Of a stretch of 64,000 nt of DNA, positions 47,438-59,343 are shown piece after piece. Source of the stretch: Druceiella hillmani (Eukaryota > Arthropoda > Insecta > Lepidoptera > Hepialidae). The stretch is taken from NCBI GenBank assembly GCA_039881145.1, contig JAYKKI010000032.1, positions 11,771,501 to 11,835,500 on the forward strand, in the 5' to 3' direction. A model generated the notes under the pieces. That model searched no databases and was not told the origin of the DNA. It worked only from the letters and a program-made list of their open reading frames with translations. How positions within the stretch are numbered: position 1 is the stretch's first letter; the number at the start of each line of letters is the position of its first letter. Position numbers and translations under genes: made by a program.

Positions 47438-47977
47438 TATTTTTAATTTCTTGTCGACTATTAATAAATAGATTTTTTTCATATCTTTCTAATTGATAGT
47501 CGAAAAAAAAGGCAGGTCATTTATCAAAAACTGAAAATGGCAAATTAAATTTCAATTTCATGTTGAAAACCTATCCGATAACACGCCACAAGATGACGCG
47601 CGAAAAAAGACACGTGCAAAAGAGCACGTCCAAATATTTTTTTAAATGAAATTTCTTTAGCAACTTCGCAGTCAAAGTTACCATTTAGATAAAGTTACCA
47701 ATGGAAAAGCTAGTTCAATAATAGTTCGTATTATTGAACTTCCTGCAATAGTTCGTATAAGATATACTTAAAAAATATACCAAAAAACGAATATTGCAGG
47801 GGTTATGGTACGTGCTACTAATATTAAGAGAGTTGGATCATTGGTCCAGAGCGCAATTTACATTCGGCTGTAAAGTGACATCAATTTCATTTTGAAGTGA
47901 AGCATGGCGAGCGGCTTACGGGATGAAAGCTCGATTGTGAGCTACAGTAACATTTGCGTTTCTATCGAATTTGAATA
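47438..47977. other. AT-rich stretch with a hairpin
   Basis: A perfect 12-bp hairpin lies at 47712-47740 (agttcaataata, loop gttcg, tattattgaact). GC-balanced phrases gatgacgcgcgaaaaaagac and gcgagcggcttacggg occur near 47593 and 47905. Confidence 0.5.
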
Positions 47978-48155
47978 TTGTAACGAGTCGATAATGTCAC
48001 TGATTTGTACCTCGTACCGAGTCGATAACGTCACTGATTATGTACCGAGTCGATAATGTGACCTATGTACCGAGTCGATAATGTCACTGATTATGTACCG
48101 AGTCGACAATGTCACCTATGTACCGAGTCGATAATGTTACTAATTTGAACCTATC
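47978..48155. repeat. Short tandem array of TACCGAGTCGATAATGTCAC
   Basis: Six units built on gtaccgagtcgataatgtca, with long (ctgattat) and short (ctat) spacers alternating. The sequence is well conserved between units. Confidence 0.85.
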
Positions 48156-48775
48156 ATTAATTCGTAACTGAATTTTCGTAGTAATATAATGGAGGTAGTA
48201 AAAGTTAATCCAAAAATTCGAAAATTATGTTATGCGATTACAGACCTCTTTGATTTGTGTTTCTATTTCGATTATTGTGCACTTCTTTCGTACGAATTGG
48301 TTTGGAATATGACTTTATCGCCTGGTAACCAGATTAGTCAAATACAGCCAGATGATAAAAAAGGATGAAATAAAGAATTTTAAGAGAAACTTTGTACAGA
48401 TTTCAAATTATAATTAAATGAAAAACGCAAAGAAAAGCATAAAATAATAAAAATACTAGTTCTCAGTTTGGTCTTTTGAGTTAAAATATCGTTTCAAAAC
48501 ATAAATAAATTTATAAAATATTACTACTGTAAAAGATTTTAGGAACCGTAAAGTCGAACGCCATTTTTTCTTTCTCTCACGTACAAACACTGACATACAC
48601 ATATAAATGTCAGAACCGACATATAAAAATCGTCGTAAAATCGCCTATAAAAATCGTAGCAGTATTTTTCAAGTTTACTATTGTTCGAAAACTACATTTT
48701 ACTGCAAATCTTAATAATTATTTTTCCTATTTTTATTATTTCATACTTACGAATATATTCATCGTCATTGAGTAG
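48156..48775. other. AT-rich stretch, nothing recognised
   Basis: No gene, RNA or clear repeat seen. Confidence 0.5.
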
Positions 48776-48779
48776 TCAG

Positions 48780-48990
48780 ACCGTTACTTTACGGCTCACG
48801 CTGGAACTAATATATGAACGAAAGTGGCAAAAACAAAAATGAAAAACTACGCTATAACTCACTTTACTTGATGCACACGTGTAGCCTAGGACTACTCGCG
48901 TTAGTCTCAGCGCGGGGACGGCGGGTGGTGAGGTTGATACCTGCCTTATGCCGATCGAAACTTTATATTTCACAGGCTGCACCCTGTCGA
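48780..48990. other. GC-rich block upstream of the transposase-like pseudogene
   Basis: Contains tagcctaggactactcgcg, cagcgcggggacggcgggtg and gaggttgatacctgcctta. It lies 400 bp before the decayed transposase-like gene and could be part of the same element's 5' region, or an independent island. Short frames on both strands are not recognisable. Confidence 0.3.
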
Positions 48991-49386
48991 TACATCAAAC
49001 TTGTTTATTAATCCTATTGTTTCGACAATTTTGTTATTATTTCTACGAATCCGGGGATCATAGTAGTTATGGAAGAGTACCTTTAGGTGTGTACTTGTTT
49101 ATAATATTTTTAATTTATCAAATATTTCCCACTACAATATAGTTAAAAATTAAATTGATCCGATTTGTCTTTTTTTGTCTTTTTTACATTAAACCTAAAT
49201 TTTATTATGTACCGGGTACTGCCCGAGTGACCTTTTGATATTAAAATGTAGAATTATTCTTCTGTTTTTCCAATATGAAAAAATTGCGCACATTTGCGCC
49301 ATTTTGGGTTGCTGTTGTTTTTTCATCTTATCTATGGGGAAATACTTAATGTTAGTTAAAGCTGATTATGTTTTATTTTATTTTAG

Positions 49387-51172
49387 GATCTGGAGAACTA
49401 AAGAATTATTTGTGACAAGACGACAACTTTATAACATGATAATGAGTACAAATAAAAAAGTAGAAGCAAGAAATATAACTAAAGGCCCAAAAAATATGAT
49501 TTCCGAGTTAAAAAAAAGAATATCACGACTTAAATCAAAATTTAAAGCTATGTGACTAAGATTAAGTAAAAAAGAGAAGCGGTTTTTTTTAAATAAATCG
49601 AAAATGGTTGCTTAGTTCAATAAGGTTTTCGAATTATTCTACCCAGGCGCATTTTTTAGTTATCCTATTTTGAGCAGACCAGAAAAATCTTTTAGAGATT
49701 TTAGTAATATATCGAAATGTGCAAAGACGCAGCTACTTAGAAATGAAAATTCTTTTGAAAAGCTGTCTTATGCGGACCAGGTGAGCCTCCGTTCTTCTGG
49801 TTTATCGGATGCAGCGAAAGTCATCAAAGATGTCAGTCTAATCCAAAACGTGTGACAAAATATCTGACAGTCTTTTAACAAACAGCAATCAAAAAATTTT
49901 CAATCACGAAATCTTTATCATTATTTACAGATGCAAATCTAACCAGGAAAGAGAATAATAAAGTAAAGAGAACGGATTTGACATGCTTTCCATCATAAAA
50001 AATAATTCAACGTACTAAAACAAATATACAAAAAAAACCATCAATTATTGTCAATGAAACTTCAACCACACAGCACAACGTATTGCAAGATTATATTTTA
50101 AATAAATACAAAATCAAGAAGATTTGTGCAACTTTTGTTTGATTTTAAATTGGAGTTTGAAAAATCCAAGCGGGTTGAATATATAGTCATTTTCTAACCC
50201 TGAAAGTTTATATTTAAATATTTGCATAGCATTTTTAATTCCATTATGTCGTGAAGCGAACAATAAAAATAATACGAATTTACTACCGTGTCAAAATACA
50301 AGATTCTTATCGACTCGATTCTGCAAGTTTCTGTTTGCCCGAAAGGCAAAAGAGCCTTTGAAAAAATAAATAAACTACATAGATAATCAAATTACACAGC
50401 TTCAACCTACATCATGCGAAACCAAAGGAAACAATGGTAGCCTTGAAATAAACCATAAACTTCTGTTTACCATGGTAGACAGTAATGTTTGTAACGCAAT
50501 AACAGAAATAACCTCGACTTAGCGATGTTACCTTTGTGGCTTGACCAGTTGATAAAGCCGTGACTCCATAACAAGAGTTGATGACAATTAATTCGATTTC
50601 GAATTCTAGATTTAACAAGCGCGCATTAGATTTCTAGAGCGCCTACTACATATATCATATAAATTGTCAATTAAAAGCTGGTAAGTAAGCAGGCAGGACC
50701 AAGGCATTGTTAAATAAAAGAAGAGGGTGATACGATAAAAATCCAAAGAAAAAATGGGGCTAATTAGTGATAAGCCAAAACAAGAGTTTGGAAACATTAA
50801 TGACGGAAACAGGGCTAGAATGGCTTTTGGTCACCCAAAAAACATCAGAAATTACCAGCATACATTTGAAGTTGGTGCAAAGGCTTAAAACCGTATTAGA
50901 AACGTTAGCAAGCAGATATTAAATACTCTATCAAATACAAACAATACACAACGACTACCGCCAAAACGTATGTAGGGTTGTGCGATTGGTATTCAATACT
51001 ACCAACCGTACACAAAATCTTAATACACCATAGATTGCTTTTAGCAACAGATCCTCTAATATTAAGCATGGAAACTCCTCCTCCACCAAGAAAACCTTTT
51101 AGTAAAGAAGTTATGGAAATGCTGATTGCTTCTTACACTGACGAAATTTCAGATGACAGCTTTTCACTTTAA
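49387..51172 (+). pseudogene. Decayed RAG1/Transib-like transposase gene
   Basis: Plus-strand pieces in changing frames follow one protein in order. 49387-49555: WRTKELFVTRRQLY and KGPKNMISELKKRIS. 49616-49855: FYPGAFFSYP, RPEKSFRDFS, LRSSGLSDAAKVIKDVS. About 50270-50370: STRFCKFLF. 50430-50545: FTMVDSNVCNAITE, then a stop, then RCYLCG. About 50620-50690: RFLERLLHISYKLSIKSW. About 50750-50850: SDKPKQ and NDGN.AR. 50978-51172: WYSILPTVHKILIH joined directly to HRLLLATDP. I recognise the order from a multicopy arthropod/Hydra family. Its CYxCG motif, D-bearing helix, GN.AR and HKILIHG resemble the RAG1/Transib core, by memory. The segment between HKILIH and HRLL, which would carry the last catalytic acid, is deleted. 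Stops and frameshifts make it dead. A TTTTATTTTAG tract precedes 49387 and could be an old splice acceptor. Confidence 0.65.
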
Positions 51173-52687
51173 ACTCATCGAATTTGAACTCATTTCACTA
51201 GTCTTAACGTAAGTACGAAAATAACATACTAAATAGGTAGATAAATAAACACGAGTATAAAAATGCATGAAGTAACGAAACATTAGTACGTAGGTAGGTA
51301 AGAAAGTAGTTACAAGTACGTACAAGGACCATTAGAATATTAGGAGGCAGCTGTATAGTGTATGCAGATATATGCAAAATTGAAGCACTGACTACGGTAA
51401 AGCCAAAATAGGGGATATGATTTATGTGATGTGCGTATGCAGGTAAATACGGCACCATGGGTATATATAAGTAGATATATGTGAATATATTTAGATTCAT
51501 TAAAGGCCACGAACGTTTGTTTTGATTTAAATAATGAGATATGATTAATATTGAATCCTTGGTAAATTCCTGACATTCTGGGTAACGTAGAGTAATATGG
51601 GCATTCAAAATAAAATATTTTTACAAAAAAATGAACCAACTTCAAATAATCGAACAAGAAGCGTACTGAAAAGTAAATAATAAAAACACAAGCACTTAAT
51701 TGCAACTTTTGCGGTACAATACCGTTTCTGAGCAGATAAAATTTACAGAATACTGCCACTGGTCTTTGGAGTCAGTGATAAGTAAATGTAGTACTCATAT
51801 GTGTGTGTGCGGGTATACATGTACTTGAGAGAGGAGAGGGAGGTCTGCTTAGCACTGATTGTAAGGTACCGTACACATTTAGGCACTTATATATATTTAA
51901 AAAGAACATGGTATTTCTATTCAATTATTTATAAATATTAATTTGTCACAACGTAAATATATTGGCTATTATATTCTTCATAGGCGTAAAAATATGGCGC
52001 ATATTTAAAAAAATTTAAAATATAGGATAATTGCTGTAGCTTTGTCGTATACTTCTAGTAGTCGTATACTTCAAAAACGCAGTGCTATGAATTTTATGGA
52101 GAAAATGGATCGACACTAACTGTATATTATATCTATTAAATCGTATTATCTGACATCGAAACGATCAAAAAGAAAAGTGCTTATTTTATTTGCCGTAAGA
52201 GATAATAATAAAGTGACAATACCAACGATACTTGCATAAAGATTAACATTTTTCGAACTGTTTAATAAAATCTAATGAACAGCTAAATCTCCTCTCCTTT
52301 TCATTACATTATAATCTGCAATGATATGATTTTATATATAGGCAATGTTCAGGAGTCATTTTATTTTACCCGTAAAGATATCAATTTCCCTTTTTATCTG
52401 AACATATCCGATGGAATCGTTACCGTAGCTGTCTCTTGCCGATCAGAAATATGTAACGTAGGAAAGTAAGTAAACTACGTAATTCATTATACTAAGATAA
52501 CCTATTATGAAAATTTACTACGTCTGACACATATTTAATCTTAGATCTTTTACAATAATGCTATTATTCACACATACTTACAATAGATAAATCGCCATGA
52601 GAATCTTATGAAGTCAATATTTTACAGAACTTAAAAAAATTCAGTACCGGTGACATTCGAGTAATCTTATTTAAGTACATATAATAA
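51173..52687. other. AT-rich stretch, two long overlapping minus frames
   Basis: Minus frames at 51204-51608 (134 codons) and 51340-51759 (139 codons) overlap in different registers. Both are rich in Y, I, F and L, consistent with TA/GTA-rich low-complexity sequence (tacgtaggtaggtaag) and not with a gene. Segment 51960-52090 resembles the repeat at 12636-12720 (aatataggataattgctgta). Confidence 0.45.
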
Positions 52688-52952
52688 TGAATATATTTGG
52701 CGTTAATTTTGTAGAAATTCATTATTCACAATTAAATGAAACTACGTGATGTAGTATTATTTCTACTTTCTTTAATTTCTTTACCGCGACCTAGGTTTCG
52801 TTGCATTACAACAAAACCTAGGTCATTTATTACAGCTATTACAAATTAGCAAAGATTTTTGCTATTGATGTAATACAACGAAACCTAGGTCGTGGTAAAG
52901 AAATTAAAGAAAGTAGAAATAATACTACTTCACGTAGTTTCATTTAATTGTG
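52688..52952 (+). mobile_element. Foldback (MITE-like) element, copy H
   Basis: The asymmetric end (tgaatatatttggcgttaat) is on the left, with terminal arms well preserved on both sides. The centre is rearranged: a second aaaacctaggtcatt sits in the left arm, and neither arm retains CTGAAGA, so no ribozyme-like fold remains. Confidence 0.8.
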
Positions 52953-54514
52953 GACATATGATAATATTTGTTAAGCCTTCATAAAAGCTAATGCATGATA
53001 AATAAGTCAAATTATGCATTTTTACTCATCGCATTTAAGAGGCTACGGAATTGCAATTTTTTGTAGATTTCAGGCCAATAAAAAGTTTTCATCCATTTTG
53101 TTTATAAAAAACACCATAACACTTTACCACCCTACAAATTTAAGTTATAAATATGGTGCAGCAACGCGAGACTACATTTACGCAACGACCAGTTATTATA
53201 GCAAGTGCATAACGTTGTAATGTGACGTCTCGCAACAATCGCGTTCTCCCACGGGAAATTCAAATCTGGCCCTAGTTTTAACATGGGTAAATTCAAAACT
53301 TAGTCAATATGGATGAAATAAAATCGGAATATATTCATTTCGTAGATACTTAAATTTCATCCCATTATATTTTACCAGCTTTGCATATTTCATGATTTTT
53401 AAATGGGTAACTTAGAAAATAAGGGTGGAATGCTCCAATTTCGCACTTTTTAAGAGTACCTTACTAAATGTGCAATTTAAAATGATGAAAAAATATTTTT
53501 GTGCTCTCATAACAAGATCTTTTAAAATGACATGATATAACGAATTTAAAAGAAAATTATCGGATACTTTCTTTACCCTCTCTTCAATTCTTATAAGAAT
53601 ATTTTTAAAAATGTAGCTAATGGGAAAAATTTAGGTTAATAAAATGTATTACTATGTCAAATTATTTACCTCGTATAACCCCTGAAAAAATCAGCTAAAA
53701 CAGTTAGACAGACACGTGAGTGATTTTATGAAAATTGCGTTTTTCTCTACCTCTCCTTCTTTAACTCTGGTTTGGAACACAAAAATTATTCATAGATACA
53801 TGTGGATATTCTTTTCATGAAGTTTTCCGCAAATCTAATAAAGGGAACCCAAGTTCGTTTCTCGGCTGCTCGTTGAGCGGGACTAAAAAGCTGTTCTGGT
53901 TGACTGTAAAAAATTGCAGTAGTAACAATAAGTCTGTGAATTGTATCAAATAGATACATTAAAGTACATAAATAAATGTATTTTCTAGAAAAAGTATGCC
54001 TTCTGATTTTCTTTCTTTCAAGAATGAAAAATAAAGTGAAGTGGCGAGCTGCAAAATTTAAAATAGTTCAAACTCTTTTTCTTTCCTGTGAAATATTGCA
54101 AAAAAAAGAATTAATGTAAAATAATCGGTAATTTAAAACCGAAAAATATTTACTGTTAGTCTCAGGTCTTCTAGTTTTTAAAGTATTTTACCTTTACGTT
54201 GAGAAATTTTCCCATATAGCCCAAACAATGGAATAAAGATGAAAAATATATTTATAATACGTTTTACTGTATTTTACATCTGTCTGGTTATTTTTACGGT
54301 TCTAATATTTACAAAACGGAATATTTGAATAACTCTTGAATATAATAGTTCTGTAATAGAAGTATCACAGTATGAGTAGTACGCTATTTTAACGAGAGAT
54401 AAAGGTCAAACCATGAAAATGACAATAAAAAATCTGGTTTAGCGATTCAATCCCTTTCGCTTAGTAATTTCGATCTCAAGTTTAAGTCTTGTGGACACCA
54501 GAAAACTAAAATTG
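52953..54514. other. AT-rich stretch with an old interspersed repeat
   Basis: 53495-53735 is a copy of the repeat at 12.9-13.5 kb, ending in gacagacacgtgagtgat. GC-balanced spots lie at about 53222-53275 (gtctcgcaacaatcgcg, tcccacgggaaattc) and 53845-53905 (tcggctgctcgttgagcggg). No gene. Confidence 0.45.
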
Positions 54515-55292
54515 ATATTGACAAACTAAAAAAATTACTCTCAAACTATTACTCAACTAGAAACAGCGTTTAGCAAGTTTAATCAAGTTGAAAAAAAGAC
54601 CCGAAAAATGAATAACGCAAAAGCTGATTGAATACATAAAACTAACGTGTATTGAGATGTGTATTAAATCACTAACTAACTGACGTGTACGAGATGTTAC
54701 CTGTGACTATAATAAAATTATCTACTACACTGAACAGGATTCACACAATTTTTAAATGCAGACATCCAAACAAAATAAATTAAAGAAATTACTTTCAAAC
54801 TATTGCTGAACAAGAAGTAGCGTTCAGCAGTAGTATTGAAACATTAATGGTCCCTTCGTCTCAAGTTAAAAAAGAGCCGAAAAATGAATATCGCCAAAAC
54901 TGATTGAACAACAAAGAAATAATGTGTACTAAGATGTGTGCTAAGTTAAATTATTGTCTTTAACTATAACTAAATTCTGTACTACACTGAACAAGTTTCG
55001 CACAATTGTTACATGCAAACATCCAAACAAAACAAATTGAAGAAATTACTCCCAAACTATTATTGAAATAGAAACAGCGTTTAGCCGTAATATTGAAACA
55101 TCAATGAGTCCTTCATATCAAGGTGAAAAAAGATCCAAAAAATTAATATCGCAAAAGCGGATTGAACACACAGAACTAACGCGTACTGAGATGTGTATTA
55201 AACCAAATTGTCACCTGTGACTATAACTAATTTCTATACTACATTAAACAAGTTTCACACAGTTGTTAAATTCAGACATCCAAACAAAACAG
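54515..55292. repeat. 257-bp satellite-like tandem array, three units
   Basis: Three units with an exact 257-bp period (actacactgaac at 54724 and 54981, actacattaaac at 55238). Shared phrases include agacatccaaacaaa, gaaattactctcaaactatt and acagcgtttagc. Units are about 80-85 percent alike by eye. No coding content. Confidence 0.85.
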
Positions 55293-55737
55293 CACCCAGA
55301 ATTAGATAAAATCATGATGGTTGGTTCTTCTTTATATACCACCCAGAATTAACACAAATGTTACGGCATACTCGTCCTGTCCCAAAACATTGTGGTAAAA
55401 CTCGCAACAAAACAGCCTAGACCACCTAGACATAGTCAACAGGTCGTCTTAAAGTTGCAGAAGCTGCAGTTGAAAACTCTGTGATTTACTCTTCAGATCT
55501 TGTGCCAAAAGAGAAGATAGTTTACTTAAATTTAACAGATAATAATTTCAGTCTCCAAAAGGCGGTAGCAGAAGCTAAATTTTTCACATTTGAAGAAGGA
55601 TATTCCTGTGTTTATTCGATTGAAATGTCGTTGGAAAGCAGAGCATCGTTGTGAAAGACATAAATGGCACGTTGGTCGCAAAATGAAAAAAAATAAACGA
55701 AGTCTCTTCGCTAAATCTTTAATATTTTTATGATCAC

Positions 55738-55740
<3 letters not shown>
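55293..55740 (+). other. Isolated open frame, unrecognised
   Basis: A plus frame of about 71 codons (about 55441-55653, no ATG) includes KVAEAAVENSVIYSSDLVPK and AVAEAKFFTFEEGYSCVYS. A second frame continues with LKCRWKAEHRCERHKWHVG. The composition looks protein-like, so this may be a remnant of an unrecognised gene. No family could be assigned. Confidence 0.25.
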
Positions 55741-55794
<54 letters not shown>

Positions 55795-55799
55795 TATAC
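55741..55799. repeat. (TA)n microsatellite
   Basis: TA run followed by acacatatatatac, directly next to the mariner-like element's left end (aggatgtccagtggcagatt). Confidence 0.9.
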
Positions 55800-55915
55800 A
55801 GGATGTCCAGTGGCAGATTTCAAACTTTGAACAAACATAGTTTCTGAACGCAACACATAAGAGGGGCGCGGGGGGCGTCGTTAGAAGCGCAAGCGGTGCG
55901 GATGTTTTAGTAGCC

Positions 55916-56330
55916 ATGGAACAGTGGAGTGGGAGCACCGCGCTTTTGCCATCGAGGCGTACATTTCGAGTGGATTTTCGCTGTCTGTAGCACGCCGTCG
56001 ATTTGATAATCGTTACGGTATTCGTCGATTACGTGATGGGCCATCGATCAACCTCACTCAGTCATGGGTAGCAAGGTTCAGAGCTACAAGATCAACATTA
56101 AATAGGCCCAGGCCAGGACCTACACTATTGGTAGCCACGGATGAAAATGTCGAGCGTGTTATGGTTTCTGTCGTTGAAAATCCTCGTTTATCACTGCGTA
56201 CACGTTCATCGATATTGGGAATTCCATATGTTACAGCGTCGTCTCCAAATGAGAAAGTATTGCGTTCCATCTGGTTGTTACGAAAAACACTTCATTGTAT
56301 TTAAATCAAGGAAATAAAGATTGTGGCAAT
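55916..56330 (+). pseudogene. Truncated mariner-like (Tc1/mariner) transposase
   Basis: An ATG at 55916 opens with MEQWS. A single-base frameshift then moves the frame to EHRAFAIEAYISSGFSLSVA, the first helix-turn-helix of insect mariner-like proteins. SWVARFRATRSTLNRPRPG then follows, then the second DNA-binding part ENVERVMVSVVENPRLSLRT. The frame ends at 56304 after SSILGIPYVTASSPNEKV, before the DDE catalytic domain. A phrase in another frame (EKHFIVFKSRK, stop at about 56309) may be the original C-terminus, which would mean a large internal deletion, but this is a guess. The likely left terminus begins near 55800 (aggatgtccagtggcag). No matching inverted repeat is visible on the right. 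Base composition is far more GC-rich than the flanks. Not functional. Confidence 0.7.
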
Positions 56331-59299
56331 ATTTAATGGAACAAATTAACGCGGAATAAAAATTATTTTCTTTCATTTAACATAGGAAGATCAACTGAAA
56401 ATTTTAATAAACAGCACCAATAATGGCTTACGAGAGCTATCAGAAATGATAATATAGCCCCATTTTAACTCCCGCATTACGTCTCTTACAAATTAAGTAA
56501 GTCTCTTGTTTCATAGACAACCGAAAAACGGGGTCTATCATCAATTCATTCCATTTTTTTATTTATTTTACTATTACTCGAAATAGTGAAATAAAATAGT
56601 GGATATTCCTATCAGTGTTAAAAGTATATTACGACAAAATGATTTTTTTTCTTCTAAATAACATAACGATGTAACAAAGATGAAAAGAAACACCTTAGTT
56701 GTCTATATCCTTCCATTATACTTTTAATGTAAGTTACTAAGCAACGTTATGCCGATTTTTGACAATTTTGACATAGTGGTTAACAAGTTACGGAAGCGAG
56801 GTGAAAAGTGACAGCCCTCTTCCGCCAGTGTGTGCGCTGCAAAACGCTTTGACAACTTATACCTTGTGAAGGATACTTCGGTAGATACGGGGTAGTACTT
56901 GAATAAATAATTACAAAATATTCATTAATGACAGTCGGTCTTAATCTGAATAGGCAACGATGTATGGCATACAGAAGAACATGATGAAATTGTCATGATT
57001 CCATTTTTGCTATTTTGTTTCGGCCACCTAAAAATAAAAAAGAATATATTTATTATTTCAAATAAAAGAAAAATAAACATGGGAAACTTAGAATGTCGTT
57101 TATATTTTGGACGTATTTAATACTTATTTTTTAAGTAATACTCATAATTTATTTGTATTACTTATTTATTAAATAGCACGTTTTTATGTATGCACATGTA
57201 ACTTATTTAACATTTATACGAAAGGTGAATTTCTATTCATCCTAACGTAGAATGACCTTGACCTGCAATCGAAAAAATATTTCAGTAGTGTATTTTTAAG
57301 CGCTACGACTGTTTCAATACTTTTGAAATAAACAATTTTATAGGGTGTGTAAATAAAATTTACAAAAAACACATCACAATGAGCTGAGCTTTGTTGTTCA
57401 TCAAATTTTAAACGAAACTTAAAAGTATACGATAAATTCTATCTTATAATAAAACAAACATAATTTTCGGAAGAGGAAAATTTTATTCATTTATTTGTAT
57501 TTTTATACTTTAACATAAAAACGACTTATTTGATTCGCTTATATCACTGACTACAGTTAATAGTGACTAAATGGACATAGCGTATATAAAATCGTTTTGT
57601 AACACAGGAATAATACGCAAAAACATAAAATAAACCATCTTCGTTAAATAATGTAAATCGACACAAAGCCAATTATTTAACATTTTCTAATCTGAACCTT
57701 TTTATGTTGCAAAATCGGAACATAGAAATATTTTTGGGTTAAGACAAAATGGTAATAAAATAGCGCAATAACAAAACAAAACGTTAATAAAATAACGCAA
57801 TAATAAAATCTGCCAAAAAAAATTACAAAACTAAAAATGAATAACCATATAAATTATGTGTGCGGTTATTTACAATTATTGATTCTTATGATCGTTACAT
57901 AATGATCATTACATAGTAAATTTGTAACTAACCTTTTGATAATACCGTTAACAAAATAACCGTAAATAATAATTATGTAAAAAATCCATTAAACCAAAGT
58001 CCAAATGATCCTATTTTGTGCAAGCAAAGCCAGGATAGGAACTAGTTAAAATGTATATTTTTATGTTTCTTTACTAAGATACCTGTATTTCTATTTAGCA
58101 TTACTATTTTTAGCCCAATTGTTTTTTTTTCGATTTTAAAATGATAGTCCTTTAACTAAAACCACTCTTCGTTATTTAGATTCAATATTTTATGCATTTT
58201 ATAACTTTACATATAACATGAGATGTCGCTTTTAAAATTAAAATACTCCAATAAAGTAACAAGTTAGCCCGGACGTGAACGCAAATTGCACCTATAGCAC
58301 TACTAATGTAAACAGACTAACTGGTTTCGTTGTTGGGATCGAAATCAGCATAAGCTAAACGACTATTCCACCGTTCGTGAATTGCTTTAAATAATGTAAA
58401 TCATTATAACTTGTGTTCAAATCCAAATTGTTTGTAATCCAAATTGTGCAGGTAGTTTTTTATCAAAACTAGTGATATTTTGAGATATTGTAAATTATAT
58501 CATGAAACTAAATATCTTTCCGAAAATTTTTTAGAATTTCATGATGAAAAAAGAATTTCGTTCTGTCTGTTCGTCGATCCACCGGTCGGTATGTCGCAGC
58601 CACAATTGCTATAGTTATAGATTTTAGATTTTAGTGTTTTAGTTTTAGAGTTACTATCTAATATCTCAATTACGATAATTAAACACAAATTTTAAAAAAT
58701 GCAAAATTTAAAAAACAAATACGAAATTTGGAAAAAACAAATACAGATATGTTTGTTTTTTATATTTTGCAAAATGGGCAGAAATTTCTTTCCGCGTATC
58801 TCATTTAGTAGAGTAAAATTAGGTAGATCTGTTAAAGTAAAATTGAAACCTCATCCGTTAATTTTCATTTGTAAGATCATTTACTCGACCGTTTATCACA
58901 GTCGTGTTTCGTTGAAATTTAAGCCAAATAATAAAGCAAATGAACTCGCGCAAAATCTCAATATCTCACTATAAAAAAATATTTACATCGAAATTTTAAG
59001 AGGTGTGTCACATTAGGCACCCGTTCTTTTTTTTTAAACTCCATGTACAATGTAGAGTATCGTTTAAAAGAGCTTGTTACAAGTTTCAAAAAATTTTCAT
59101 GATTTTAGGTACTATATCTTCAGACATATACTAAAAAATATCCAATAAAAACTGCTCTCACCTCACCCCCTTTTTTCGAAATTGGTGAAACTAAAATTAA
59201 AGAAAATTTTGGATTGTTAAACTTTTGTCCCCGATTGTGTACTATTAAAAATCATGGCGAGTCTATATTAGTGAAGCCTTACGATGAATAAAGAATATA
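56331..59299. other. AT-rich stretch, few landmarks
   Basis: GC-balanced block at about 56755-56900 (gttacggaagcgaggtgaaa, cctcttccgccagtgtgtgc). Another lies at 58265-58375 (gcccggacgtgaacgcaaat). A 'tctgtctgttcgtcgatcca' phrase near 58563 resembles interspersed-repeat tails. A 91-codon frame at 58699-58974 has no recognised motif. No gene supported. Confidence 0.4.
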
Positions 59300-59306
59300 G
59301 AATATA

Positions 59307-59341
<35 letters not shown>
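59300..59341. repeat. (TA)n microsatellite
   Basis: TA run followed by a short TG-rich tract. Confidence 0.9.

Positions 59342-59343
<2 letters not shown>

Noticed and set aside
51204..51759. Overlapping minus frames of 134 and 139 codons, the longest non-repeat frames here
   Set aside because: Y/I/L-rich composition over a TA- and GTA-rich tract, different registers, no motif. Most likely chance.
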